Notes under the pieces: model-generated
Told to the model about the DNA's origin: nothing
The model's database searches: none
Seen by the model: only the letters and a program-made list of their open reading frames with translations
Origin: CAMLJR01 sp964500675
GTDB lineage: Bacteria > Pseudomonadota > Gammaproteobacteria > Pseudomonadales > CAMLJR01
Assembly: GCA_964500675.1 (NCBI GenBank)
Contig: CAZCNY010000004.1
Location: 124,001 to 188,000 of the forward strand
Direction of reading: 5' to 3'
DNA length: 64,000 nt
Position numbers and translations under genes: made by a program
Shown: one piece after another, positions 34,463-42,822 of the stretch
How the letters are laid out: each line of letters opens with the position of its first letter
Numbering within the stretch: position 1 is the first letter of the stretch

Positions 34463-35314
34463 TCACTTCTGACGCACGCGCTCATCGACTTCGTTGTAGC
34501 TCGGGCGCACGTCGTGAAACAGCACTTTGCGGCCGAATTCGATGGCGATTTGCGGTGCCGCGCCGTTCAAGGTCGCGATCAATGAGACTTTGATGCATTC
34601 AAAAAATTTCGACTCTTCGCGCACATGGTGTTCAAGCAAACCCGCGAGCGGACCGAATACGCCATACGACAACAAAATACCCAAGAAAGTGCCGACTAAT
34701 GCAGCGGCGACGTGGTGGCCGAGTTCAGCGGGCGGGCCGCCAAGCGCGCCCATTGTTATAACGATACCCATCACCGCGGCGACGATACCGAAACCGGGTA
34801 GGGCATCGGCTACCTTGGTCAGCGCGGCAGGTTGCAGACTCGCCTCGGCATGATGCGTCTCGAGTTCGGCATCGATCAGCGATTCGAGTTCGTGGCCGGC
34901 AATGCTGCCGATCATCATGACGCGCAGATAGTCGACGATGAATTCGATCGCGCCGTGAATTTTTTCTATGCTGGGGTATTTCGTGAACAGCGGGCTCGCG
35001 CCCGGATCGTCGATATCGGCTTCGACCGCGAGCATGCCTTCGCGCCGCATTTTATTGAATAAATCGTAGAGCAATGCGAGCAGATCGAGATACAGCGTTT
35101 TTTTGTAGGGGGAAGGTTTGAGCGAACCGGCGATTGCTTTGAACGTTCCTATCGTCACGGGTAATGGATTCGCAACGATCATGGCGCCGATGGCGGAGCC
35201 GAGTAAGATCAACAGTTCGAAGGGTTGCGCGAGGGCCAGCAAGTGGCCGCCCTCCAGCAAAAAGCCGACGATGCAGGCCGCAAATAAAGTGGCGAGGCCT
35301 ACCAAAACATTCAT
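34463..35314 (-). CDS. motA: Flagellar motor stator protein MotA
   Basis: The 283-residue protein has four membrane helices with a large cytoplasmic loop at about 55-170 that contacts FliG (conserved basic and acidic residues around REGMLAVEADID). The pore-lining pair is ALPGFGIVAAVMGIVITMG and VAAALVGTFLGILLSYGVFG. Together with MotB it forms the proton channel that turns the flagellum. TGGAG lies about nine bases before ATG 35314. It is the first gene of the motAB pair and follows phoQ by about 140 bp on the same strand. Confidence 0.96.
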   Translation of the reverse strand: MNVLVGLATLFAACIVGFLLEGGHLLALAQPFELLILLGSAIGAMIVANPLPVTIGTFKAIAGSLKPSPYKKTLYLDLLALLYDLFNKMRREGMLAVEADIDDPGASPLFTKYPSIEKIHGAIEFIVDYLRVMMIGSIAGHELESLIDAELETHHAEASLQPAALTKVADALPGFGIVAAVMGIVITMGALGGPPAELGHHVAAALVGTFLGILLSYGVFGPLAGLLEHHVREESKFFECIKVSLIATLNGAAPQIAIEFGRKVLFHDVRPSYNEVDERVRQK

Positions 35315-35452
35315 GCAGAAGAACTCCAGACCAGACGGAACTGCGCAAATTTGCCGCTGCTGCGAATTTGCTTCCGCTTATCGATACCCTTCCCAAGGAT
35401 AGCGGAGAAGTTCGATCTTGCTAGTTTCGCGGTGAGCGTATTGTGAGCGACT

Positions 35453-36895
35453 TCAGCGCGGCCAGCGTATGCTGAAGCGTGCGCCGCCCAGTGTACCGCT
35501 GCCGATATCGAGTTCGGCGGCGTAGCTGTCGAGAATATCGATGATGACGGCGAGACCGATGCCCTGCCCGGGTTGATAGGTGTCAGCGCGTTGACCGCGC
35601 TGCAGAATATCCGCGCGCTTTGCCGCGGGAATACCGGGGCCATCGTCCTCGATAACGATCAACAGCCAACGCCCGCTGTCGCTGGCGTTGATATTGATGT
35701 GTTGACGACACGCCTTGCAGGCGTTGTCGAGCAGGTTGCCGAGCACTTCGAGTAAATCCGCCTCATCGGCGCGGCATTCGCAATCGGCGGCGATGACGGT
35801 GTGAAATTGCGGCTGTTTGTCGAAATAAACTTTGCTGAATGTGGCAATCAATTTATCGGCAAGCGGCCGCAGTAAGATTTTTTGTTGCAATCGATGCGGA
35901 CTACTCGCCACCGCGCGTTGCAATTGATAACCGATGAGTTGATCCATGCGAGCGATTTGCTCGTCGAGCAAGACGCGATCCGGTATTTCAGCGCTGCTTT
36001 GTTGGCGCAAGATGGCGAGTGGCGTTTTCAAACTGTGCGCGAGATCGCCGAGTGTATTGCGATAGCGCTCGCGCTGTTTTTGCTCGCGCTCTAACAATTG
36101 ATTCAAGTTGGTGGCGAGCGGCTGCAATTCCTCGGGATAGCGTTCGGGTAGCTCCGCGCGCGTCCCCTGTTCTAAATCGCTGAGGTCGTGCGCGAGCCGG
36201 CGCAGCGGTTGCAAACCCCAGCGCAAAATTACGGCCTGCGCAATGGTCAATAGCAGCGCGGCGCTGCCGAGCCCAAGCCAGAGTTGGCGCTTGAAGGCGC
36301 GCAGCTCGGCCTGCAATGCGCTTTGATCTTCGAGCACGGTGAATACGAGCGGAATATCTTCGCCGTCTTCGGTCTCCCATACGGTCTGATATTGAAAGCG
36401 CAAAAACGGCGCGGGCTGCGTGATGACATCGAAGCGTTCGTGACCGGCGAGCGGCGGGTTATCGCTGGCGAGCAAATCCTTGTTGAGTTCGAGCGCTGCG
36501 CTCGACGGCGATTGCCAGAGAATTTCGCCTTGCGGACGCTGAATCGCCGCATACAAACCTGAATTGATTTGGCGCAGGCGCGGATCGCCGGTGTGCGCAT
36601 TGATCTTAATACCTTCGCTATCGAATTCGACGGCGCCAAGCAGCGCGTAGAATTGCACGCGGTAGCGTTCGAGCGCGGCGGTGAGTTGACTGGCTTCGAA
36701 TGAGCGCGACAAAAACCAGCCGATGCTGGCGAGATAAAGCGGCAACACGATAACGCTCGCGAGCAGCAGGCGCCGTCCGATCGAATTCGGCGCGGGCAAT
36801 TTGCGCAGCAGTTCGCGCGCGTGCCTGGTGTGGGGGCCGGCATTTAAGCGGGAGCGTAAGCGCCGGATCTGTTCGTTCAGTATCCGCGCGCTCAT
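35453..36895 (-). CDS. phoQ: Sensor histidine kinase, PhoQ type
   Basis: The 480-residue kinase has helix 1 at about 43-63, a periplasmic sensor domain to about 205, helix 2 at about 210-228, HAMP, an H-box (DLAHSLKTPLAILRQ), an N-box (LGNLLDNACKA) and G boxes (EDDGPGIP, GQGIGLAV). The periplasmic part contains acidic clusters (ETEDGEDIP) of the kind that bind Mg2+ or antimicrobial peptides in PhoQ. Its ATG overlaps the phoP stop by 4 bp. Identity rests on the partner regulator, which is clearly PhoP-like, and on the HSLKTPLA H-box typical of PhoQ. Confidence 0.87.
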   Translation of the reverse strand: MSARILNEQIRRLRSRLNAGPHTRHARELLRKLPAPNSIGRRLLLASVIVLPLYLASIGWFLSRSFEASQLTAALERYRVQFYALLGAVEFDSEGIKINAHTGDPRLRQINSGLYAAIQRPQGEILWQSPSSAALELNKDLLASDNPPLAGHERFDVITQPAPFLRFQYQTVWETEDGEDIPLVFTVLEDQSALQAELRAFKRQLWLGLGSAALLLTIAQAVILRWGLQPLRRLAHDLSDLEQGTRAELPERYPEELQPLATNLNQLLEREQKQRERYRNTLGDLAHSLKTPLAILRQQSSAEIPDRVLLDEQIARMDQLIGYQLQRAVASSPHRLQQKILLRPLADKLIATFSKVYFDKQPQFHTVIAADCECRADEADLLEVLGNLLDNACKACRQHININASDSGRWLLIVIEDDGPGIPAAKRADILQRGQRADTYQPGQGIGLAVIIDILDSYAAELDIGSGTLGGARFSIRWPR

Positions 36896-37617
36896 TCCGC
36901 ATCCGCGCTGTTTCCGGGTTCAGAACCGCTTTTTGATGCCGAGTTGCTCGCAAGCTCAAAGCGATAACCGCGCCCGCGCACGGTGTTGATCGGGTTCAGC
37001 GTGTGTTCGGGATCGAGTTTTTTGCGCAGCCGGCCGATGAAAACTTCGATGACATTGCTGTCGCGATCGAAATCCTGATCGTATAAATGTTCGGTCAATT
37101 CCGTTTTCGAAATCACTTGCCCGTGACGATGTGCGAGATACAGCAGCGCCTTATATTCGAACGCGGTGAGTTCGATGGCGTGGCCGTGCACTGTCACTTC
37201 CTGTTTTGCTGTATCGATGGCGAGCGGATCGAATTGCAGTAACGGGCTTGCGAATCCGCCGCTGCGGCGCAGCAATGCGTTCAGGCGCGCGAGCACTTCT
37301 TCGATATGAAACGGTTTGACGACATAGTCGTCGCCGCCCGCTTCGAGCCCTTCGACTTTATCCTGCCAGCGTCCGCGCGCGGTCAGCACCAAGATGGGGA
37401 AGCGCTTTTGCTGCTCGCGAATTTTGCGGATCACGGTGATGCCATCGACCAGTGGTAAGCCGAGATCGATCACCGCGAGGTCGTAGGTGAATTCGCGCAC
37501 CAAATACAGCGCTTCTTTGCCATCGGCAGCAGCATCGACGGCGTAGCCGTTATCTTGCAAATGCTTCGCGAGCTGTTCGCGCAGTGGAGCTTCGTCTTCA
37601 ACCAACAATAAGCGCAT
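36892..37617 (-). CDS. phoP: Response regulator, PhoP type
   Basis: The 241-residue OmpR-family regulator has LLVEDEAPLREQL, VIDLGLPLVDG (phospho-Asp near 51), TARGRWQDKVEGLEAGGDDY and KPFHIEEVLARLNALLRR in the receiver. The winged helix includes LTAFEYKALLYLA, RDSNVIEVFIGRLRKKLD and TVRGRGYRFE. The stretch TARGxWQDKVEGL is characteristic of PhoP. It controls Mg2+ limitation and lipid A modification genes in related bacteria. The C-terminal 20 residues are a Ser/Ala-rich extension not typical of the family. It overlaps phoQ by ATGA and follows the PepSY gene by 53 bp. Confidence 0.9.
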   Translation of the reverse strand: MRLLLVEDEAPLREQLAKHLQDNGYAVDAAADGKEALYLVREFTYDLAVIDLGLPLVDGITVIRKIREQQKRFPILVLTARGRWQDKVEGLEAGGDDYVVKPFHIEEVLARLNALLRRSGGFASPLLQFDPLAIDTAKQEVTVHGHAIELTAFEYKALLYLAHRHGQVISKTELTEHLYDQDFDRDSNVIEVFIGRLRKKLDPEHTLNPINTVRGRGYRFELASNSASKSGSEPGNSADAE

Positions 37618-37670
37618 GGTCAGATCTTTAGAGGAGTTGAGTCATTGCGGCGCGATTGCTTCAACAGGTG

Positions 37671-37970
37671 TCAATCGCGGCGGCGATCATGTTCGCGCTT
37701 GGCTGGAATGCGCAATGTTTTGACGCGTCCACCTTCTTGAAGCACGCGCACGCGATACATATCTTCGTTGGCTGCGGGCGGCTGCACATCAACCACGTGA
37801 CCGCGATAGTTGTGTTCGACTTCGCCGATAACATCGCGCATGGCGCGACGGTCGCTGTCATCGCGACGCTGCTCATGTCCGCGCGGTGGATTGGCGAGCG
37901 CATCAGCAGCGATCGTCACGAGCAATAGCGCGAGTGCGAAATACGTTGTGTGCGATATTGCTTTAGTCAT
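37671..37970 (-). CDS. Small secreted PepSY-domain protein upstream of phoP
   Basis: The 99-residue protein starts at ATG 37970 (MTKAISHTTYF), the start of a clear signal peptide cleaved near ALA-N. The mature part is very charged and contains VIGEVEHNYRGHVVDV and YRVRVLQEGGRVKTLRIPA, the pattern of a single PepSY domain. Small PepSY proteins next to two-component genes are thought to tune sensor kinases in the periplasm. Here the gene is the first of a pepSY-phoP-phoQ set on one strand, so modulation of PhoQ is a reasonable inference. Confidence 0.8.
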   Translation of the reverse strand: MTKAISHTTYFALALLLVTIAADALANPPRGHEQRRDDSDRRAMRDVIGEVEHNYRGHVVDVQPPAANEDMYRVRVLQEGGRVKTLRIPAKREHDRRRD

Positions 37971-38239
37971 TCGGTTCGGTGCTGATCTATATCTGTGCCG
38001 CAATCCTGCCGGCGATCAAACTCGCGGTATGCTACCACTTCCCACCTCGCAGCCATATTGTGTGCGATTGGCATTTTCGGCGACGGCTGTACGCCGGTGT
38101 TGATGCTCGGCAAAAGCTTAGCGCGTCGCAACTGAACCCGCACTGAATGAGCGCAAGCGCTTGCGTTGCAGGCGAGGCATGGGCGATTATCGAAACATAC
38201 CGAATCGAATCTAACTTTTCGGATCGAGAGGAGAACAGG

Positions 38240-38674
38240 GTGCGACATCGTGTAAAACGCTGGTGCAGTCTTGCGCTTATAGTTGCTACGTTGAATACGG
38301 CGGCGTGTGGTTATTTGATTTATCCCGAGCGCCAGGGGCTGCGCGGCGATCATGTCGATGGCACTGTCGTGGCTCTCGATGCTGTCGGGTTGCTGTTTTT
38401 TGTGCTGCCCGGGGTTGTGGCATTTGCGGTCGATTTCGCCAGCGGTTGTATTTATTTGCCCAAAAGTAAGGGCGGCGCATTCAGCGCAACCGATCCCGCC
38501 GCTCCGCAAGATTGGGTCGCAGTAACGCGAGTTGCTCCGTTTGCTGACGATGCGACAATTGCGGCGGCATTGCGAGATTATCTGCGCGGCAAGCGTGCCG
38601 GCACCGATTCGGCGCGCATCGAATGGCTGCCGGCGGCGATGCCTGCGTATGCCGCGGCCGCGCGAGCGAATTAA
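38240..38674 (+). CDS. Small envelope protein with lipoprotein-like N-terminus, function unknown
   Basis: The 144-residue protein starts at GTG 38240, supported by AGGAG eight bases before it; the longer frame from 38147 has no support. The N-terminus (CSLALIVATLNTAACGY) resembles a lipoprotein signal with Cys 23, but the residue at -3 is Thr, so the lipobox is atypical. A second hydrophobic stretch (GLLFFVLPGVVAFAVDF) follows and then SGCIYLP. Similar short proteins occur in Pseudomonas-like genomes without assigned function. It precedes an OmpA-type lipoprotein gene by 90 bp, separated by a tandem repeat. Confidence 0.7.
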   Translation: MRHRVKRWCSLALIVATLNTAACGYLIYPERQGLRGDHVDGTVVALDAVGLLFFVLPGVVAFAVDFASGCIYLPKSKGGAFSATDPAAPQDWVAVTRVAPFADDATIAAALRDYLRGKRAGTDSARIEWLPAAMPAYAAAARAN

Positions 38675-38696
38675 ATATCGCGGCGCCATGCCGTAC

Positions 38697-38764
38697 ATTC
38701 ATTGGGCGCGCAAATTCATCGGGCGCGCAAATTCATAGGACGTGTGGATTCATAGGACAGTAGT
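38697..38764. repeat. 17-bp tandem repeat array, four units, ending at a start codon
   Basis: Units begin at 38697, 38714, 38731 and 38748, each starting attcat. Units 1 and 2 differ at one base (attcat[t/c]gggcgcgcaa). Units 3 and 4 carry attcataggac, so the final unit supplies an AGGA Shine-Dalgarno, and the array stops at the base before ATG 38765. Confidence 0.9.
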
Positions 38765-39367
38765 ATGCTGCGTTACATTCAAAGTAAAACTCGCATCGGC
38801 GCGTTGTTGAGTGTGTTGCTGGTTGCGGGTTGTGCCGTCGAAACGCCGCAGCCGCCATCTGCACCGCAAGGCCCGGCTCCTGTCGCGCCGCCGATCGTGC
38901 CGCCGAGCGGCGTCACGCCCGCCCCCAAAATCTATAGCGGGTCGTATCCTGATCGTCTTGAAGCGGCCGCGCGCGATGTGTTGATCGACACCGCGGTGCG
39001 CGTATCGCGTAGCGATAACACCGTCAAATTGATTATCCCGGTCAATGCGGCGTTTGCCATCAACAGCGCACAGCTACAGCCGCGCTTTTCTGCCGTGCTC
39101 GACGGCATTGCGCGGCTGTGTCGCGACTACAATCAAACCGCAATCGCTGTTAAGGGGTTCACCGATAGCACGGGCAGCTTCGAGCATAATCAACAATTAT
39201 CCGAGCAGCGCGCGCAGAGTATCGGCGCGTATTTAAGTCGAGAGATAGCGGCAGCGCGCATTCACACCGCCGGTTATGGTCCGCGCTACCCCATTGCGGA
39301 TAACCGGACCGACGACGGTCGCGTGCAGAACAGAAGGGTCGAAATCGATATGGTGACGGTACCGTGA
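38765..39367 (+). CDS. OmpA-family lipoprotein
   Basis: The 200-residue protein has a signal peptide with a good lipobox (LLVAGC, Cys 23), a Pro-rich linker (QPPSAPQGPAPVAPPIVPP) and a C-terminal OmpA peptidoglycan-binding domain (AINSAQLQPRF, VKGFTDSTGSFEHNQQLSEQ, GYGPRYPIADN, NRRVEID). It should be anchored in the outer membrane and bind the cell wall, as Pal and YiaD do. The ribosome-binding site lies inside a 17-bp tandem array, so repeat number could affect spacing or expression. Its stop overlaps the GTG of the following lipoprotein gene (39364-39367). Confidence 0.9.
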   Translation: MLRYIQSKTRIGALLSVLLVAGCAVETPQPPSAPQGPAPVAPPIVPPSGVTPAPKIYSGSYPDRLEAAARDVLIDTAVRVSRSDNTVKLIIPVNAAFAINSAQLQPRFSAVLDGIARLCRDYNQTAIAVKGFTDSTGSFEHNQQLSEQRAQSIGAYLSREIAAARIHTAGYGPRYPIADNRTDDGRVQNRRVEIDMVTVP

Positions 39368-39843
39368 AATATGGAGTTTTGAAGCGTTTGGTTGTGAGGC
39401 GCATAGGGGTTGTCGCAGCACTGCTCGCACTCGGCGCTTGCGCCGCTTTGCGCGGCGATCTCGCCGCACCCGATGTGGCGCTGGCCGGATTGCGCATGGG
39501 GCAGGGTGACGGGATGTATCAGACGCTGTACGTCGATTTGATGATTTCAAACCCCAATAGCATTGCCTTGAAATTTAATGCGATCAGTTATCGCATTCGT
39601 ATCGAAGGGCGCGATCTTGTCAGCGGTACTAGCCGCGAGCCGCTCGAAATTCCCTCGGGTGGGGTAAAAAAATACACGGTGCCGGCAACGATTGGTTTGA
39701 TGAGCGGATTTGGTTTGATCCGCGATTTGATGAACAAGCCAAAGAATAAAATTGCCTACGAACTAAATGCGACGCTCGAACCCGGTGGTTTGTTTTCGAT
39801 GCCGATCACTGTCAAAAAAATTGATACGTTCAAACTTCAATAA
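39364..39843 (+). CDS. LEA14/WHy-type lipoprotein
   Basis: The 159-residue protein starts at GTG 39364, with its GTGA overlapping the previous stop. The signal peptide ends in a lipobox (LALGAC, Cys 26). The rest reads as a late-embryogenesis-abundant type 2 (WHy) beta-sandwich: DLMISNPNSIALKFNAISYR and LVSGTSREPLEIPSGGVKKY (each shortened to its core), followed by GLFSMPITVKK. These proteins are linked to stress or desiccation protection, but bacterial functions are unknown. Coupling with the OmpA-type lipoprotein suggests a shared outer-membrane role. Confidence 0.82.
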   Translation: MKYGVLKRLVVRRIGVVAALLALGACAALRGDLAAPDVALAGLRMGQGDGMYQTLYVDLMISNPNSIALKFNAISYRIRIEGRDLVSGTSREPLEIPSGGVKKYTVPATIGLMSGFGLIRDLMNKPKNKIAYELNATLEPGGLFSMPITVKKIDTFKLQ

Positions 39844-39890
39844 GAGCGGGATCATTGCGAGTCTGTCAAAAATTTAGGCGTTTTTCGAAC

Positions 39891-39935
39891 AAAAAAACCC
39901 CTCGTCCGCACAGGGTGGGTGATGGACGAGGGGTT
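39891..39935 (-). terminator. Rho-independent terminator reading on the minus strand
   Basis: A 12-bp perfect stem (AACCCCTCGTCC 39896-39907, GGACGAGGGGTT 39924-39935) with a 16-nt loop has seven A on its left flank (39891-39897). On the minus strand the stem is therefore followed by a T run. It would stop transcripts from the DUF1289 gene, 170 bp upstream on that strand, and may also form on the plus strand after the LEA-type gene. Confidence 0.85.
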
Positions 39936-40103
39936 GCCCGAGAACCATGATGTATTCGATAAACAGCTATGTGTTCAATGATAAGCGCAATGCGCAATGA
40001 TGCGTTGCGGCTAAATTAACGTCGCTCAGAAATTGCGGCAAGTCTCTGTTCGGAACTTGTTCACATATTTTACGCGCCGCTTAAGAAGCTTTTTGAATTT
40101 ATG

Positions 40104-40310
40104 TCAGCGCTTGTTAGGCGTGGATTGTAATTGTGCGAGCCGCACTGAAGCGCGCTTCAGAATAATTTCGCGCTCATGTTCGCTGGCGCGATGCCATTGC
40201 AGTATTTCTTCCAAGTGGCGACCGCAACCCATGCAGATATCTGCGCCATCCAGGCAGCAATTGCGCACACAGGGCGAGTCGACCGGTGATTGGTTTTTGG
40301 TTTCGGCCAT
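40104..40310 (-). CDS. DUF1289 family small Cys-rich protein
   Basis: The 68-residue protein starts at ATG 40310 (MAETKNQSP) behind GGGGAAC. The four-cysteine signature SPCVRNCCLDGADICMGC, followed by GRHLEEILQWH, defines the family and probably binds a metal. The function is unknown; some members are annotated as Fe-S or zinc proteins. The longer frame to 40424 has no conserved residues. It is divergent from the UPF0149 gene, with about 150 bp between the two starts. Confidence 0.9.
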   Translation of the reverse strand: MAETKNQSPVDSPCVRNCCLDGADICMGCGRHLEEILQWHRASEHEREIILKRASVRLAQLQSTPNKR

Positions 40311-40459
40311 CGGCGTTCCCCGGTTGCGTGCTACCCAAATGCAGGCGTTGTCGAAGCGAGAAGCGGCGATTCGGCAACTCTTTGGACAGTATAGAAGATG
40401 CGCTGATCGCACCGAGCGTGGCATTTGCGCAATCGGCGCGGTAGTATGAGGCAGGTCCC

Positions 40460-41158
40460 ATGCGAAGAGCTTCGAACGCCGAAATGCAGCATTTTGAAAA
40501 ACAGCGCGAGGAAACGCTGCTCCGCTTTCTCGATACGTTAAATACGCGCGATGCAGTGCTCAATTATCCGCAAATCCAAGGTCTGTTGTATGCAATGGCG
40601 TGCTCTCCAGAACCCATCAAACCAGCCGAGTGGTTTGATCTGGTCTGGCTCAACGACGATCCGCAATTTGAAAACGCCGCCGAGGCCAAGCGTTTTTATG
40701 AATTGCTCGTGGAGTTGTTCGGCTCCATTTCGACCGATGTGCAGCGCAATCGCTTCCAGCTCGCGGCGCGCGCGAATATTCAGGGTGGCGCGCTGGCGCT
40801 AGCCGATTGGTGCGACGGGTTTCTGATCGGACACCACTATCTGGAGGATGTGTGGAACGCCGCGCTCGATGATCTCGATGACGACGAGCTGTTCGAGCAG
40901 GTGAGCGCTACGCTGGATTGCGCCATTGCCTTCGTCGCGGACGATATTGCCGATTGGGATGACAACGAGCTTTTACTCGCGGAATTTGTCCGCTTTCAGC
41001 AATTGTTGCAAGACTATCGCGAGATACACATGCGCTGTCACGATGAGCGTGCATGCTGGAGCGTGGAGCAGGCATTTATCGATATGCTGCCGGTGGACAG
41101 CCGTGCCGCCTGCCCTTGCGGATCGGGTCGAATATTCAAATCGTGCTGTCTGCATTAG
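40460..41158 (+). CDS. UPF0149/YecA family protein with a SEC-C zinc motif
   Basis: The 232-residue acidic protein has a UPF0149 helical domain (LLYAMACSPEPIKPAEWFDL, then LADWCDGFLIGHH) and a C-terminal SEC-C motif (CPCGSGRIFKSCC, about 218-230). The motif is the zinc-binding element also found at the end of SecA. YecA of E. coli binds ribosomes or SecB-type partners through this motif, so a role near nascent chains or secretion is possible. An AGGCAGG precedes ATG 40460. It sits between the DUF1289 gene and the cyclase-PilZ gene. Confidence 0.88.
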   Translation: MRRASNAEMQHFEKQREETLLRFLDTLNTRDAVLNYPQIQGLLYAMACSPEPIKPAEWFDLVWLNDDPQFENAAEAKRFYELLVELFGSISTDVQRNRFQLAARANIQGGALALADWCDGFLIGHHYLEDVWNAALDDLDDDELFEQVSATLDCAIAFVADDIADWDDNELLLAEFVRFQQLLQDYREIHMRCHDERACWSVEQAFIDMLPVDSRAACPCGSGRIFKSCCLH

Positions 41159-41206
41159 CCCAGCGGTACGCCGTTGGTGAGCGATAACAACGACAAAGGA
41201 TTCATC

Positions 41207-42295
41207 ATGACTGGCGGAACACAGAACAGCGTCGAGCTGATCGAGCGTATTCTCGCCGAGGTGCTGGCCGCCGCTCCGGGGTCCCTGTCGCGTCAAACCG
41301 CCGAACAACTGCGCAAACGGTTGAGTCGTTTATTGCAGGAGTCGGGCTCCCGCGCGCGCGCCTCCGAGCGCCGCGGACTTACCGTGATGGTGGCGGAGTT
41401 GCGCGGCTTCGATGCGTTTGCCGACCAACAGGAGCCCGCTGCGACCGTCAATCTGTTCAATCGCTATCTTGCACAGATGAGCGAAATCGTTGCACTGCAT
41501 GGCGGCATTATCGACCGGTTGGGCAGTGACTCGCTGACCATTTTGTTCGGTACGGTAGAGCCGCAATCCGAGCATGCCGCACCCGCGCTGGCGTGCGCCG
41601 CCGAGATGCAGCAAGCGATGTCGCGCTGCAATCAGCAAAATGAAATCTTGCGGTTACCACCGCTTTATATGGGTATCGGCATCCATAGCGGCGAACTGGT
41701 GACCGGCGCGGTCGGCGCCACCTTGCGACGTGAATATGCCGCGCTGGGCTCCGCTATCGGCGTCGCCGCGCGCGTTGCCAAGCAGAGCCTGCGCGGCCAA
41801 GTGTTGTTGAGCGACAGCACATATCGGCTGGTGCACGATTTTATTTTGGTCGGCGAACTCAATACCTTGCGTGTCCGCAGCCGCCGTCTGCCCGTGACGA
41901 TTTACGAATTGCTCGGCACGACACGTCCGCGCGCGCTTACGGTGCCGCGCCGCGAGATTCGCAAGAGCCCGCGCGTGTTTGTGCAAATGCCCTGTTATTT
42001 TCAACGCGTTAAAGGCAGCAATGCACTCGGCGGGTTACATTGTGGCCAGGTTGTTGATATGGGTTATCACGGACTGCGTATGATCAGCCCGGTGCCGCTT
42101 GAAGCCAGCAGCGAAGTTATGATGTCGTTGTCGTTGCAGTTGCTTGGTCATCGCACCAGCGACATCTATGCGCGCATCGTTACCGCCGATGCCGAGCAGC
42201 AGGGCTATCGGTGCAGTATGGAATTCACCGATATCGATTTAGTCGGACGGCAGACGATCAAGCAGTTTGTAGACAGTCAGATCGGCACTATTTGA
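41207..42295 (+). CDS. Class III nucleotidyl cyclase-like domain fused to PilZ
   Basis: The 362-residue protein starts at ATG 41207, supported by AAAGGA seven bases upstream; the TTG at 41174 has no support. A class III cyclase homology domain at about 50-240 (TVMVAELRGFDAF, DRLGSDSLTILFG, HSGELVTGAVGA, GSAIGVAARV) is followed by a PilZ domain (RKSPRVFVQMPCYF, VVDMGYHGLRMISP). PilZ binds cyclic di-GMP. In the cyclase part the first metal Asp is Glu (AELRGF for ADIRGF) and the catalytic Asn of the NxxAAR motif is Gly (GVAAR). Activity is therefore doubtful and the domain may bind a nucleotide or act as a scaffold. Confidence 0.85.
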   Translation: MTGGTQNSVELIERILAEVLAAAPGSLSRQTAEQLRKRLSRLLQESGSRARASERRGLTVMVAELRGFDAFADQQEPAATVNLFNRYLAQMSEIVALHGGIIDRLGSDSLTILFGTVEPQSEHAAPALACAAEMQQAMSRCNQQNEILRLPPLYMGIGIHSGELVTGAVGATLRREYAALGSAIGVAARVAKQSLRGQVLLSDSTYRLVHDFILVGELNTLRVRSRRLPVTIYELLGTTRPRALTVPRREIRKSPRVFVQMPCYFQRVKGSNALGGLHCGQVVDMGYHGLRMISPVPLEASSEVMMSLSLQLLGHRTSDIYARIVTADAEQQGYRCSMEFTDIDLVGRQTIKQFVDSQIGTI

Positions 42296-42356
42296 ATGAC
42301 TTGCATCGCTTGAATACTTGAACCACCCAAATAGTCCGCAGAGAATTTTTCGCCAA

Positions 42357-42560
42357 ATGACCGAATCAGATTCTGACTTAGCGACACAGTTGCTGTTATT
42401 GCAAGAGCGGCATCGCGAGCTAGATATCGAGATCGCGAACTTGGAATTATTCCCTTATCAGGATCAATTGCAGTTGCGGCGCCTCAAAAAAGAAAAGCTG
42501 CGCGTGAAAGACATCATCGAGCGCGTTCGCACGATGCTGATTCCCGATCTCGACGCATAA
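42357..42560 (+). CDS. YdcH-like DUF465 small coiled-coil protein
   Basis: The 67-residue protein from ATG 42357 (MTESDSDL) consists of two helices with heptad pattern (QERHRELDIEIANLE, then LRRLKKEKLRVKDIIERV), the standard DUF465/YdcH hairpin. A TTG at 42318 could add 13 residues. The function of the family is unknown. It follows the cyclase-PilZ gene by about 60 bp and ends before a strong bidirectional terminator. Confidence 0.83.
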   Translation: MTESDSDLATQLLLLQERHRELDIEIANLELFPYQDQLQLRRLKKEKLRVKDIIERVRTMLIPDLDA

Positions 42561-42755
42561 CTTCCGCAAATTTTTTCTTGCTGCCGATCCGGGAGCACGT
42601 ACCGAATAATATCGGTTTGAGATTTTTCGCACACCGTGTGCCGGTGGTGTCTGCTGGTTTGGGTTGCCGCAATGTGGAAAATGCACATTGTCACGGAGGA
42701 AATTAACCGCTGGCAGGAAGCTCGGCGTGACAGTGGACGTCAAGTTGCAAAAAAC

Positions 42756-42787
42756 AAAGCCGGGCTTTTGCCCGGCTTTGTTTTTTT
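42756..42787. terminator. Strong bidirectional Rho-independent terminator
   Basis: A 10-bp perfect stem AAAGCCGGGC / GCCCGGCTTT (42756-42765, 42770-42779) with a TTTT loop is followed by G and seven T. A-rich sequence on the left gives T residues on the other strand. It lies between the convergent DUF465 and HIT genes and can serve both. Confidence 0.95.
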
Positions 42788-42822
42788 AATAATCAGTTAT
42801 GTTCGGATGCGGCTGGTAGACA

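Noticed and set aside
41174..41206. TTG start 11 codons upstream for the cyclase-PilZ protein
   Set aside because: No Shine-Dalgarno fits it, whereas AAAGGA precedes ATG 41207 at good spacing.
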